A stretch of 49,780 nucleotides of DNA from Methylobacterium sp. BTF04. Lineage in GTDB: Bacteria > Pseudomonadota > Alphaproteobacteria > Rhizobiales > Beijerinckiaceae. Below are positions 23,987 through 32,798 of the stretch, in pieces (position 1 is the first letter of the stretch; each line of letters begins with the position of its first letter). The stretch covers positions 1 to 49,780 of the forward strand of contig NZ_JAAHTB010000034.1 of NCBI RefSeq assembly GCF_010692745.1. The letters run 5' to 3'. A model generated the notes under the pieces. The model was not told the DNA's origin and made no database searches. It saw only the letters and a program-made list of their open reading frames with translations. The position numbers were made by a program, and so were the translations under genes.

Positions 23987-24083
23987 GGAATGATGGGTCC
24001 GTGACAAGGATTCGGGTACGATCCGGTTTCACGCTGCCCCTGGGCCTGCGCAAGGGCGTGGCGGCCACACCCTGACGCAAACG

Positions 24084-24109
24084 CCGCGCGCCGCGAAAGC
24101 GACGCGCGG
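24084..24109 (-). terminator. Hairpin after ndk
   Basis: CCGCGCG and CGCGCGG form a stem extended toward a GAAA loop just past the ndk stop on the minus strand; there is no strong T-run. Confidence 0.45.
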
Positions 24110-24119
24110 GTGTGATTCT

Positions 24120-24542
24120 TCAGCCGACGATGTCGGAATCCTGGAAGAACTGCGCGATCTCGAGCTTGGCGTTCTCGGCGCTGTCCGAGCCGTGGACGGT
24201 GTTCTCGCCGACGGACTCGGAGAAGGTCTTGCGGATGGTGCCCGCATCGGCATTGGCCGGGTTGGTGGCGCCCATCACCTCACGGTAGGCCGCGATGGCG
24301 TTGTCGCCTTCGAGCACCTGAACGACCACGGGGCCGGAGATCATGAAGTCGACGAGTTCGCCGAAGAACGGGCGCTCCTTGTGGACCTCGTAGAACTTTT
24401 CCGCCTGGGCGCGGCTCATCTGAATCCGGCGCTGGCCGACGATGCGCAGGCCCGCCTTCTCGATCACGGCATTGACCGCGCCGGTCAGGTTCCGCTTCGT
24501 CGCGTCGGGCTTGAGGATGGAGAAGGTGCGCTCGGTGGCCAT
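24120..24542 (-). CDS. ndk: Nucleoside diphosphate kinase
   Basis: The 140-residue protein is a full-length Ndk: [15 protein letters not shown] at the start and the active His117 in [13 protein letters not shown], which carries the phosphate from NTP to NDP. It keeps nucleotide pools balanced in the cytoplasm. It appears to be a single-gene unit, with hairpins on its downstream side and a divergent gene upstream. Confidence 0.97.
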   Translation of the reverse strand: MATERTFSILKPDATKRNLTGAVNAVIEKAGLRIVGQRRIQMSRAQAEKFYEVHKERPFFGELVDFMISGPVVVQVLEGDNAIAAYREVMGATNPANADAGTIRKTFSESVGENTVHGSDSAENAKLEIAQFFQDSDIVG

Positions 24543-24773
24543 GGTCAGTCCGGTTCTGAGGTGCTTGCCGCCGAAATGACTTCGGCGCCGGGCTTATAGC
24601 GGGCGCGCCCCCCTCCCTCAACCCGAGTGGGGACAAGGCCTGTCCACAGCGGAAAAGGCTTGGCCATGGCTTTGGCGCAACACTGCCGGAAAAACGCCCG
24701 ATTGCGGGGGCTTCTGTCCGGGTCAGACGACACCGACCCCTTCCGCAGCCGCAAGCCATACGGAGACCAGGAC

Positions 24774-25316
24774 ATGCGCGTCGCCCTGACAGCCGCCTTC
24801 ATCCTTTCCGGCCTCACCGCAGCCCAGGCCGCCCCGACTCAGGACCCGTCGGGAACCTGGCTCACCGGCGATGGCCGCGCCAAGGTCCGCATCGACCGCT
24901 GCGGTCCCGCCGGCGCCAATATCTGCGGCAAGGTCGTCTGGGCCAAGACCGGGACGAACGAGGACGGAACCCCGCGCACCGACATCAAGAACCCGGACCC
25001 GAAGAAGCGGAGCCGCCCGGTGCTCGGCCTCACGCTCCTCGACAACCTGAAGCCCGAGGAGGCGAAGTTCTCCGGCGAGATCTACAATGCCGACGAGGGC
25101 AAGATGTATCAGGTCAGCCTGGAGCGGGAGAGCACCTCCGAGCTGTCGGTGTCGGGCTGCCTCCTCAAGATCCTGTGCGGCTCGCAGACCTGGACCCGTG
25201 TACCGGACGTGAACCAGCAGGCCGCCAACGTGGTGCCCGAGCCGGCTGGGACCGTGAAACCCGCGCCGAAGGCCCATGCCAAGGCGGCCCCGGCGCCGGC
25301 TCCCGCCGACCAGTAA
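24774..25316 (+). CDS. DUF2147 exported protein
   Basis: The 180-residue product starts with a signal peptide (MRVALTAAFILSGLTAAQA). It then has the DUF2147 pattern: PSGTWLTGDGRAKVRIDRCG, ICGKVVWAK, then the beta-rich WSGEIYN-like segment (FSGEIYNADEGKMYQVSLE) and a C-terminal LSVSGCLLKILCGSQTWTRV. A Pro/Ala/Lys tail follows. Members are periplasmic, lipocalin-like beta proteins of unknown function. It is convergent with the glutathione S-transferase gene across a hairpin. Confidence 0.85.
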   Translation: MRVALTAAFILSGLTAAQAAPTQDPSGTWLTGDGRAKVRIDRCGPAGANICGKVVWAKTGTNEDGTPRTDIKNPDPKKRSRPVLGLTLLDNLKPEEAKFSGEIYNADEGKMYQVSLERESTSELSVSGCLLKILCGSQTWTRVPDVNQQAANVVPEPAGTVKPAPKAHAKAAPAPAPADQ

Positions 25317-25328
25317 GGCGCGTCATCG

Positions 25329-25351
25329 CCCTCCCCCATGAAAGGGGAGGG
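25329..25351. terminator. Bidirectional hairpin between convergent genes
   Basis: CCCTCCCC and GGGGAGGG pair perfectly around a 7-base loop, between the DUF2147 stop and the glutathione S-transferase stop. It may end both transcripts. Confidence 0.5.
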
Positions 25352-25356
25352 TTCGG

Positions 25357-26001
25357 TCAGATCGCCGCGAAGCCCCGCTGCACCGCGGGTCGCGCCAGCA
25401 CCCGGTCGAGCCAGGCCTTCACGTGCGGCAGGCCGGCGAGATCGACCCCCTGCTTGCCGTGATATTTCGCCCAGGTGAGAATCGCGATGTCGGCGATGGA
25501 GTAGTCGCCGGCGACGTAGTCGCGGCCCGCGAGGCGGCGGTCGAGGACGCGGTAGAGCCGCTGCGTCTCGGTGGTGAACCGCTCGATGGCGTACGGGATC
25601 TTCTCCTCCGCATAGATGCGGAAGTGATGGGCCTGCCCGAGCATCGGCCCGAAGCCGGCCACCTGCCAGCTCAGCCATTCATCCACCATCACCCGCGCCC
25701 GCTCATCGGTGGGGTAGAGGCAGCCGGTCTTGCGGCCGAGATACTGCAGGATCGCCGCCGATTCGAAGATCGTGATCGGCTCGTGGCCCGGTCCGTCGGG
25801 GTCGACGATGGCGGGAATCTTGTTGTTGGGCGAGAGCGCCAGGAAGTTCGGCGCCATCTGGTCGCCCCGGCCGATATTCACCGGCACCACCCGGTAGGGC
25901 AGCCCGCACTCCTCCAGCATGATCGGAATCTTCCAGCCGTTGGGCGTGCTCCAGGTGTGGACGTCGATGGGTTTTCCCGGAGCGTGTGCCATGCGGATCA
26001 T
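25357..26001 (-). CDS. Glutathione S-transferase (YfcG/GstB-like)
   Basis: The 214-residue protein has the N-terminal thioredoxin-like GST domain (IDVHTWSTPNGWKIPIMLEE, then NNKIPAIVD with the cis-Pro and FESAAILQYLG with the glutathione-binding Glu-Ser). The helical C-terminal domain includes YSIADIAILTW. The TPNGWK motif in place of a catalytic Tyr or Cys is typical of the Nu/YfcG class, which has disulfide-bond reductase activity. The substrate is unknown. ATG 26001 (MIRMAHAP) is chosen; 25992 is an alternative. Confidence 0.88.
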   Translation of the reverse strand: MIRMAHAPGKPIDVHTWSTPNGWKIPIMLEECGLPYRVVPVNIGRGDQMAPNFLALSPNNKIPAIVDPDGPGHEPITIFESAAILQYLGRKTGCLYPTDERARVMVDEWLSWQVAGFGPMLGQAHHFRIYAEEKIPYAIERFTTETQRLYRVLDRRLAGRDYVAGDYSIADIAILTWAKYHGKQGVDLAGLPHVKAWLDRVLARPAVQRGFAAI

Positions 26002-26075
26002 CCCGGCCAAGGTCAGGTTCGGTTCATGCGCCGGATCAAGCCGGAACGCGAGCCGATGGTTGCAAGCTGGTGCGT

Positions 26076-26123
26076 GAGAGCGACCGGTGGCGAGAGTGGC
26101 CGGTGGCGAGAGCGACCGGTGGA
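26076..26123. repeat. Three tandem 16-bp repeats
   Basis: Three head-to-tail copies of GAGAGYGRCCGGTGGM lie at 26076-26091, 26092-26107 and 26108-26123; copies 1 and 3 differ only at the last base. They are in the gap between the divergent glutathione S-transferase and small exported protein genes and could be stacked operator sites or a slippage array. Confidence 0.6.
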
Positions 26124-26231
26124 TTGTGTTGGACGATACGGCGAAAGCCGCTTGCCTGGACACGATCTTGGGGGTGTGATGCGCGCTGTCCGCCCGAAGG
26201 CGGCCCGTTTCACAATCGGGGGTTGTCAACC

Positions 26232-26477
26232 ATGCCATTCCGTTTCGTCCTGGCCGCGTGCCTCATCGCGCCGCTCCTGGTGAATCCCGTGCTCGCCAAG
26301 GATCCGGTGGCGGGCGCCAAGGAGCCGAGCGTGACCCAGACCGCGCCGCGCGAGCGCCAGAAGAAGTGCGGCGCCGAATGGCGGGCTCTCTCGGTGGCGG
26401 ACAAGGCCGCGAAGGGGCCGAAATGGCCGCAATACTTCAGCAAGTGCGTCAAGCGCCTCAAGGAACAGAAAGCCTGA
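26232..26477 (+). CDS. Small exported cysteine-pair protein
   Basis: The 81-residue product has a signal peptide (MPFRFVLAACLIAPLLVNPV, cut after LA) and a short basic mature part. Two cysteines, in KKCGAEWRALS and FSKCVKRLKEQ, are about 25 residues apart. It resembles the small PsiF-like or otherwise unnamed periplasmic proteins common in Hyphomicrobiales; the match is loose. It is transcribed away from the tandem repeats upstream. Confidence 0.65.
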   Translation: MPFRFVLAACLIAPLLVNPVLAKDPVAGAKEPSVTQTAPRERQKKCGAEWRALSVADKAAKGPKWPQYFSKCVKRLKEQKA

Positions 26478-26612
26478 TACACGGCCCGGCACAGCGACGT
26501 GGATGCGTTATCGCACCGCCCGGGCAGCCGGAGCGGGCGGCATTCGGATGATCCACGGAACGCATGAGACCCTGCCCGGTTGGCGGTCGGGCGGGGAACG
26601 CGGAGTGCGGTG

Positions 26613-27029
26613 ATGCGGGAGCGCCAGGTGCTGCAGCGGGTGGTGGCTTTGGTCGCCCTCGTGCCCGTGGTTTCCGGGCTCTACGGCGTGCTGTTCGGTC
26701 TCACCGGGCTCGGCTCCGGCAGCCTCGTCGACGTCTCGGCCGACAGCCACTTCCGGTATCCGTCGGGCTTGCATCTCGGCATCGGCATCCTGTTCTGGGC
26801 CTGTGTGCCGGACATCGAAGCGAAGACGAGCCTGTTTCGCTTCCTCACCCTGGTCGTAGCGCTCGGTGGATTGGCGCGGTTGCTCGGCCTCAGCCTCACC
26901 GGCCTGCCCTCGCTTCTCATGATGGCGGCACTCTTCGTCGAACTCATCGTCACCCCGCTGCTCTGCCTGTGGCAGGCGCGGATCGCCGCCCGGGCCGATG
27001 CGACGGCCGTCGAGGCGCGTGGTCTTTGA
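26613..27029 (+). CDS. DUF4345-like membrane protein
   Basis: The 138-residue product has four hydrophobic segments (VVALVALVPVVSGLYGVLFG, LHLGIGILFWACV, TLVVALGGLARLLGL, LMMAALFVELIVTPLLCL), the layout of DUF4345 proteins. It is in the inner membrane with unknown role. Its stop overlaps the TTG start of the FUSC-type transporter, so it is the first gene of the efflux operon. Confidence 0.7.
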   Translation: MRERQVLQRVVALVALVPVVSGLYGVLFGLTGLGSGSLVDVSADSHFRYPSGLHLGIGILFWACVPDIEAKTSLFRFLTLVVALGGLARLLGLSLTGLPSLLMMAALFVELIVTPLLCLWQARIAARADATAVEARGL

Positions 27030-29056
27030 GCGACGCGGCGGTTCGGGCGCCCTCCCTCTTCGATCGCGCCCTCGCTTTCGCCGACCGTGTCGTGCCGCCG
27101 CCCGCCGCCTGGGCCTTCGCCCTGCGGATCTGGCTGGCGATGGTGCTCGCGCTCTACGCGGCGTTCTGGCTACAATTGTCGGGCGCCTCGTCGGCCGTGG
27201 TCTGCGTCGCGATCCTGGCGCAGCCCAAGCGCGGCCAAGCCCTGTCGAAGGCGCTCTACCGCTTCCTCGGCACGCTCGTCGGCGCGGCCGTGGCGCTCCT
27301 CCTCATCGCCCTGTTCGCGCAGGACCGGGTGCTGCTGCTGGTCGGCTTCACCACCTGGCTGTCGCTCTGCGTCTTCACCGCCCACTTCCTGCAGGACACC
27401 CGCGCCTACGGGGCGATGCTGTCGGGCTACACCGTGGCGATCATCGCCATCGCGCATATCGACACGCCGCAGGACGTGTTCGACGCCGCCGTCGACCGGG
27501 TGGCCGCGATCACCATCGGCATCGTCGCCATCACGTTCATCAACGACGCGCTGGCCTCGCCGAGCACCTGGCGCTCCGTGCGCGACACCCTGACCGGGGC
27601 CGTCGCGGCCACGCGGACCTTTGCGCGCGACACCTTCCTGAGCGGTGATCCCGGCCCCGAGCGCACCGCCGCCCTGATCCGCCGCATCGCCGCCATGCGG
27701 GGCGATGCCAGCGCCATCGGGGCCGAACTCGACGACGGACACCGGCGTGCGGCCGGCGCCCGCAGCGGCATCGCCGCCCTCTACGTGATGGCGGCGACGG
27801 CCCGCGCCTTCGTGGCCGCCGAGGGCCGCCTGCGACAGCCCGGTGCGGCGGTGGCCGAGGCGCGCACGCTCTGTCTCGGTCTCACCGACGCGGAGGTTGC
27901 CGATCCGCGGGCCGCTGCCGATGCCGCCGTCCTCCGCCTGCACGTGCTCATCGAGACCGCCACCTGCGCCGACGACGCGCGCGTCGAAGACGTTCTGGCC
28001 CTTCAGCGCGCCCTCGATTTCGCGCGGAACGCCGCGTATGCGGCGGACGGCCTCTCCGCCCTCACCACTGGTCATCGCCCACGGCGCGACGTCGATCTGC
28101 CGACGCACCGCGATTTTCCCGTCGCCCTGCGCGGCGCGGCGCGGGTGGCGATCGCCTTCGGGGTGACGGTCCTGCTGTTCGTGGCGGCCGGCTGGCCCGC
28201 GACCTCCTATGCCCTCGTGCAAGTGGCCGCTACCTGCGCGCTGTCCGCGATCAATCCGAATCCCAAAGGGTTCGCCCGCGGCGTGCTGATCGGCATGCCA
28301 CTCGCGGCCTTCTGCGCCGGGATCGTACTGTTCGGGATGCTAGCCGGGGGGCAGGGATTTCCGTTGCTCGCCATCGCGATCGCGCCAGTAGTGTTCCTGG
28401 CCTGCTTCCTCAGCCTCAACCCGCCGACCTTCGCCGTCGGCTTCATCCTGCTGGTGTTCTTCCCGGTCCTGCTCTCGCCCGCCAACCCGCAATCCTACGA
28501 TCCGCAGACCTTCCTGACGAATGCCTTCCTAGTCGTCGTGGCGGCGGCGATCCTGTTCGTCACCGTCCGGGTGATCCTGCCGGTTTCGGTATCCCAGAAC
28601 CGGATCTTCGCCGTCGACTCCGCACGCCGTGCCCTCGTCGCGGCGCTGGTGGGGGACGGCGGCGATGCCACCACCCGGACCAGCCTGAACAGCGACCGGC
28701 TGCTCCAGTTCGCGCAGTGGAGTTCGGCCAGCGGCGCCGTCCGCGCGGCTAGCCTGAACCGGGGCTTCGACCTCGCCCGGATGGAGGCGGCGGCCGCCCG
28801 CGCCCATCCGCAATTGCGGGAGCTCGGCCGCGACCCTGTTTTGCAGACGGTTGTCCTGCAGGCACGAACCGCCCTCGAAGCCGCCGATGGCCGGCGCATG
28901 GCGGAAGCCGCCCGCGATCTGCTCGCGGCCGGCAGGGCCAGCGCGCCCGCCGTCCGCATGGGCGTCGCTCGGGCGGTGAGCGATCTGGCCACCGCCGCCA
29001 ACGTCGCAGAAACACAAGCACGCTTCCTGCACCGCCTCGGCATTCCGAGGGCGTGA
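27026..29056 (+). CDS. FUSC/AaeB-family inner-membrane efflux protein
   Basis: The 676-residue protein has the FUSC/AaeB architecture: an N-terminal cluster of transmembrane helices (about residues 30-175, including AQPKRGQALSKALYRFLGTL). A cytoplasmic middle follows, then a second membrane cluster (about 375-530, with SAINPNPKGFARGVLIG and the FFPVLLSP stretch) and a C-terminal soluble part. In E. coli AaeB exports aromatic carboxylates such as p-hydroxybenzoate with the AaeA adaptor. The TTG start at 27026 overlaps the upstream stop (TTGA); the longer upstream frame is not coding in character. Confidence 0.85.
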   Translation: MSDAAVRAPSLFDRALAFADRVVPPPAAWAFALRIWLAMVLALYAAFWLQLSGASSAVVCVAILAQPKRGQALSKALYRFLGTLVGAAVALLLIALFAQDRVLLLVGFTTWLSLCVFTAHFLQDTRAYGAMLSGYTVAIIAIAHIDTPQDVFDAAVDRVAAITIGIVAITFINDALASPSTWRSVRDTLTGAVAATRTFARDTFLSGDPGPERTAALIRRIAAMRGDASAIGAELDDGHRRAAGARSGIAALYVMAATARAFVAAEGRLRQPGAAVAEARTLCLGLTDAEVADPRAAADAAVLRLHVLIETATCADDARVEDVLALQRALDFARNAAYAADGLSALTTGHRPRRDVDLPTHRDFPVALRGAARVAIAFGVTVLLFVAAGWPATSYALVQVAATCALSAINPNPKGFARGVLIGMPLAAFCAGIVLFGMLAGGQGFPLLAIAIAPVVFLACFLSLNPPTFAVGFILLVFFPVLLSPANPQSYDPQTFLTNAFLVVVAAAILFVTVRVILPVSVSQNRIFAVDSARRALVAALVGDGGDATTRTSLNSDRLLQFAQWSSASGAVRAASLNRGFDLARMEAAAARAHPQLRELGRDPVLQTVVLQARTALEAADGRRMAEAARDLLAAGRASAPAVRMGVARAVSDLATAANVAETQARFLHRLGIPRA

Positions 29057-29250
29057 TGCGACACGATATCGACCTCGGCGGCGTGCTGATTTCGCCCTTC
29101 GTCGCCTACGCGCTCGGCACCCTGGCGATTTTGATGATGCTTCGTTTTGTCTTCGTACGCATTCGCTTCAGCCGGTATGTCGCCAACCCGCCTCTCGCCG
29201 AGGCTGGCCTCTACCTCTGCATCCTCGCCCTCCTGATCGTGTTCCTGTGA
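29056..29250 (+). CDS. DUF1656 small membrane protein (AaeX-like)
   Basis: The 64-residue product has two transmembrane segments (SPFVAYALGTLAILMMLRFV and LYLCILALLIVFL) and the DUF1656 pattern HDIDLGGVLISPFV. The family is found between AaeB and AaeA type genes. The ATG overlaps the upstream stop by one base and its own stop overlaps the next GTG, so all genes are coupled. Confidence 0.85.
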   Translation: MRHDIDLGGVLISPFVAYALGTLAILMMLRFVFVRIRFSRYVANPPLAEAGLYLCILALLIVFL

Positions 29251-30257
29251 CGATGGCCGACGACAAAACCGAAAACGCGCAGACGCGTCACGATGGGGGC
29301 GAACCGCGACGGCAGACGCGCCGAGGCCGGGTGCTGCGCCTGGCAGCCACGGCCGTCATTCTCGCCTGCGCCGCCATCGCCGCATTCGTGGTCTGGCAGT
29401 TCTACGTCACTGCGCCGTGGACCCGCGACGGCCGGGTGCGGGTCCAAGTGGCGAGCATCGCGCCCCAGGTCTCCGGGCAGATCGTCGAACTGCGTGTCGC
29501 CGACAACCAGACTGTGAAGAAAGGCGACGTACTCTACGTCATCGATCCAGCCGATTTCGAGATCGCCATCGCCACCGCGCAGGCGGAGATGGAGAACCGC
29601 GAGGCCGACCTCTCGGTCAAGCGTACCCAGGCCGCCCGGCGCGAGGCGCTCACCACACTCTCGACCTCCATCGAGGAGAAGCAGCAATTCGCCGGCACCG
29701 CCAAGATCGCGGAGGCCGCCCTCGCCTCGGCCAAGGCGCAGCTGTCTCAGGCCAAGATCAATCTCGGCCGGACGCAGGTGCGCGCCACTGTGAACGGTCG
29801 CGTGACCAACCTGCTCCTGCGGGTGGGCGACTACGCCACCACCGGCACGGTGAATATCGCGGTGATCGACACCGATTCCTTCTGGATCGACGGCTATTTC
29901 GAGGAGACCAAGATGGCCCACATCCATGTGGGCGATCCGGTCTCGGCCGAACTCCTCGGCTACGATCCGCTGATCCGCGGGACGGTGGAGAGCATCACGT
30001 TGGGCATCAGCATCGCCAATGCGGCGCCCAGTACCCAGGGACTGCCCAGCGTCGACCCGGTCTACACCTGGGTGCGGCTCGCCCAGCGCGTCCCGGTGCG
30101 GATCCGCATCGAGGCCGTTCCGGACGGTGTGGCGCTGGTCGCCGGCATGACCGCGACGATCTCGGTGGGCGAGCCCGGCCGACATCGCAGCGATTGGTTC
30201 CAGCGCATGCGGCGCCGGCTAACTGGGGCACCTGAGATGTCGCCCGACGTGCCGTGA
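29247..30257 (+). CDS. HlyD-type membrane fusion protein (AaeA-like)
   Basis: The 336-residue protein has one transmembrane helix (about 29-50), the paired biotinyl-lipoyl-like half motifs (VSGQIVELRVADNQTVKKGD at about 75-94 and NGRVTNLLLRVGDYATTG further on), a helical hairpin between them, and the closing RIRIEAVP / AGMTATISV strands. It would link the FUSC pump to an outer-membrane channel; no TolC-type gene is adjacent. GTG 29247 is coupled to the previous stop; an ATG follows two codons later. Confidence 0.88.
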   Translation: MTMADDKTENAQTRHDGGEPRRQTRRGRVLRLAATAVILACAAIAAFVVWQFYVTAPWTRDGRVRVQVASIAPQVSGQIVELRVADNQTVKKGDVLYVIDPADFEIAIATAQAEMENREADLSVKRTQAARREALTTLSTSIEEKQQFAGTAKIAEAALASAKAQLSQAKINLGRTQVRATVNGRVTNLLLRVGDYATTGTVNIAVIDTDSFWIDGYFEETKMAHIHVGDPVSAELLGYDPLIRGTVESITLGISIANAAPSTQGLPSVDPVYTWVRLAQRVPVRIRIEAVPDGVALVAGMTATISVGEPGRHRSDWFQRMRRRLTGAPEMSPDVP

Positions 30258-30702
30258 GGGCGCCGGCTCGGATCGTCAATCGGCTGTGACGCCTGCCGAT
30301 ACCCACTTGGCCATGCGATCCGATAGTGGGCAAGCCCTTGCTTGCGAACGGCGTTTCGGGGCGGGGCCGCGTGCGGATCAATACAGATAAGCGCTGGCGC
30401 AGATAGGGGCTTGACGCCCCCCGTTTCCAGTCGCAGTCTCGCTTTGTGTTTCAGCGCTGAAGCACAGCTAAAGTAACGAGGTGACCAGCAGCGACGTTCA
30501 ACGTTCGATTGCGGCCGACCGAATGGCGGGAGACGAGTATGACTCCACCCCAGCAGCACGCTGCGGCGATGACCCGGTCCTAATTCGATCCGGATCTGAG
30601 CAGCACACACGCGGATCACGGGACGGAGGCGGTCTCCGGGGCGCAGAAGCGGCCTTCACGGCACGACTTCGAACACGCGATAGGCCCCACTTTGGCCGCT
30701 TC
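30258..30702. other. Intergenic region with no clear gene before an orphan terminator
   Basis: About 445 bases show no frame with coding character. A possible promoter element TTGACG occurs at about 30410. The region ends at a strong plus-strand terminator, which would fit a small non-coding RNA or the distal end of the efflux operon mRNA. Confidence 0.3.
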
Positions 30703-30729
30703 CGCCGCCGGTTCGACCGGCGGCGTTTT
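30703..30729 (+). terminator. Strong intrinsic terminator on the plus strand
   Basis: CGCCGCCGGT and ACCGGCGGCG form a perfect 10-bp stem with a TCG loop, followed by TTTT. The nearest plus-strand gene ends 446 bases upstream and the downstream gene (gatB) is convergent. Confidence 0.85.
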
Positions 30730-30772
30730 CAGGAGTGGTAGGCCAGCCTGAAGGGCTTGGCGCCCTGGTCCT

Positions 30773-32245
30773 TCATTCGATTCCGAGCTTGGCCTTCAGC
30801 AGTGCATTCACCGCCGCCGGGTTGGCCTTGCCGCCCGTGGCTTTCATGGTCTGGCCGACGAACCAGCCGAGCAGCGTGGGCTTTTCCTTCGCCTGCTGCA
30901 CCTTGTCCGGGTTCTGGGCGATGATCGCGTCGATGGCCGCCTCGATGGCGCCGGTGTCGGTCACCTGCTTCATGCCGCGCGACTCGACCAGCTCACGCGG
31001 GTCGCCACCCTCCGACCACACGACCTCGAACAGATCCTTGGCGATCTTGCCGGAGATCACGCCCTCGCCGATGAGGTCGACGATGGTGCCGAGTTGGGTG
31101 GCCGAGACCGGGCTCGTCTCGATGCTGTGGCCTTCCTTGTTGAGGCGGCCGAACAGCTCGTTGATCACCCAGTTTGCCGCGGCCTTGCCGTCGCGGCCCT
31201 TGGCCACCGCCTCGAAATAGTCGGCCGAGGCGCGCTCGGCGATGAGCACGCCGGCATCGTAGGCGCTGAGGCTATAGCATTCGATGAAGCGCGCCTTCTT
31301 GGCGTCCGGCAGCTCCGGCAAACCCTCGGCCAGCGCGTCCACGTAGGCTTGGTCGAATTCGAGTGGCAGCAGATCCGGGTCGGGAAAGTAGCGGTAATCG
31401 TGCGCCTCTTCCTTCGAGCGCATGGAGCGGGTCTCGCCCTTGCCCGGATCGAACAGGCGGGTCTCCTGGGAGATCGTGCCGCCATCCTCGATGATCGCGA
31501 TCTGCCGCCGCGCCTCGACCTCGATGGCCTGTCCGATGAAGCGGATCGAGTTGACGTTCTTGATCTCGCAGCGGGTGCCGAGCGGGTCGCCGGGCAGCCG
31601 CACCGACACGTTCACGTCGGCCCGCAGCGAGCCCTTCTCCATGTCGCCGTCGCAGGTGCCGAGGTAGCGCAGGATGGTGCGCAGCTTGGTCACATAGGCG
31701 CGCGCCTCCTCGGAGGAGCGCAGATCGGGGCGCGAGACGATCTCCATCAGCGCGACGCCGGAGCGGTTGAGGTCGACGAAGCTCTGGGTCGGGTTCTGGT
31801 CGTGCAGCGACTTGCCGGCATCCTGCTCGAGGTGCAGCCGCTCGACGCCGACCGTGATCGACTCGCCGTCCGGCAGATCGACCAGAACCACGCCCTCGCC
31901 GACGATCGGGTCCTTGAACTGGCTGATCTGGTAGCCCTGCGGCAGGTCCGGGTAGAAGTAGTTCTTCCGGTCGAACACCGAGCGGAGGTTGATCTGTGCC
32001 TTGAGGCCGAGGCCGGTGCGCACGGCCTGCGCGACGCATTCCTCGTTGATCACGGGGAGCATCCCGGGCATCGCCGCATCCACCAGCGAGACGTGGTCGT
32101 TGGGCTCGCCGCCGAATTCGGTGGAGGCGCCGGAGAACAGCTTAGAGCGGCTCGTGACCTGGGCATGGATCTCCATGCCGATCACGACCTCCCAATCGTG
32201 CAGGCCGCCCTTGATGAGTTTCTTGGGGTTCACGGCTGCGGTCAT
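30773..32245 (-). CDS. gatB: Aspartyl/glutamyl-tRNA amidotransferase subunit B
   Basis: The 490-residue protein is full length, with the GatB cradle domain ([58 protein letters not shown]) and the C-terminal helical YqeY-like tail ([19 protein letters not shown]). With GatA and GatC it converts Glu-tRNA(Gln) or Asp-tRNA(Asn) to the amide form. It is separated from gatA by a small membrane-protein gene and a palindromic repeat, an uncommon split. Confidence 0.97.
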   Translation of the reverse strand: MTAAVNPKKLIKGGLHDWEVVIGMEIHAQVTSRSKLFSGASTEFGGEPNDHVSLVDAAMPGMLPVINEECVAQAVRTGLGLKAQINLRSVFDRKNYFYPDLPQGYQISQFKDPIVGEGVVLVDLPDGESITVGVERLHLEQDAGKSLHDQNPTQSFVDLNRSGVALMEIVSRPDLRSSEEARAYVTKLRTILRYLGTCDGDMEKGSLRADVNVSVRLPGDPLGTRCEIKNVNSIRFIGQAIEVEARRQIAIIEDGGTISQETRLFDPGKGETRSMRSKEEAHDYRYFPDPDLLPLEFDQAYVDALAEGLPELPDAKKARFIECYSLSAYDAGVLIAERASADYFEAVAKGRDGKAAANWVINELFGRLNKEGHSIETSPVSATQLGTIVDLIGEGVISGKIAKDLFEVVWSEGGDPRELVESRGMKQVTDTGAIEAAIDAIIAQNPDKVQQAKEKPTLLGWFVGQTMKATGGKANPAAVNALLKAKLGIE

Positions 32246-32293
32246 GATGGCCTGGAACGCTGATCGAGGAAAAAATCTGGTGACCCGACCTGA

Positions 32294-32420
32294 CCCTCAG
32301 CCTGAGGTGCCGCGCAGCGGCCTCGAAGGAGCCTTCCACAGGCGTGAGGGCGAACTAGAGCCCTTCTTCGAGGCCCGACAAGCGATCTTGCGACCGCCTG
32401 CAGGCACCTCAGGATGAGGG
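32294..32420. repeat. 127-bp palindromic repeat element, REP/MITE-like
   Basis: The ends are 18-bp inverted repeats matching at 17 positions (32294-32311 and 32403-32420), beginning CCCTCAGCCTGAGGTGCC. An inner pair, CCTCGAAGGAG near 32321 and CTTCTTCGAGG near 32363, also folds. The element has no coding capacity and lies between gatB and a membrane-protein gene. Its terminal CCTGAGG motif is of the kind dispersed many times in Hyphomicrobiales genomes. Confidence 0.65.
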
Positions 32421-32488
32421 ACCGTGTCGGTCCTTGGTCGTGACGGTATCATGCGGCGCGGCGATGAAGCCACCGGCGCGCACCGCAC

Positions 32489-32788
32489 TCAAGCGAAGCG
32501 TCGGTAGAGCTGGTGGGCGAGGAAGCCCAGGGTGCCCCACAGGAATCCGGCGATCCAGCGCACGGGGAAGAAGGTCGGCCCATCGTGGCTGACCGGAGCC
32601 GGCCAGGGGATGCCGATGGCCGTGACGCCCCACGACACCAGAACCGAGATGGCAAAAGCCATCAGCGATACGAGAATGACCTTCACGAACTGGTCCGACT
32701 TCCAGCCCATGATCAGCGCGATGGCGATCAGCAGCGGATCGAAGGCGGCCCAGATCCAGACGTCGAAGGGGTAGACCGGGACAGTCAT
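32489..32788 (-). CDS. Small membrane protein, unknown
   Basis: The 99-residue protein has three hydrophobic segments (WIWAAFDPLLIAIALIMGW, VILVSLMAFAISVLVSW, WIAGFLWGTLGFLAHQ). It begins MTVPVYPFDVW and lies 10 bases after the gatA stop, so it is probably co-transcribed with gatA. It is a conserved-looking inner-membrane protein with no assigned role. Confidence 0.75.
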   Translation of the reverse strand: MTVPVYPFDVWIWAAFDPLLIAIALIMGWKSDQFVKVILVSLMAFAISVLVSWGVTAIGIPWPAPVSHDGPTFFPVRWIAGFLWGTLGFLAHQLYRRFA

Positions 32789-32798
32789 TGGTTCGCTT

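Noticed and set aside
26564..27025. 830-residue version of the FUSC transporter
   Set aside because: The first 154 residues overlap the DUF4345-like gene and are not coding in character; the TTG at 27026 overlaps the preceding stop neatly.
30481..30741. Plus-strand frame of 86 residues in the intergenic region
   Set aside because: Its end is encoded by the intrinsic terminator stem and it has no coding character.
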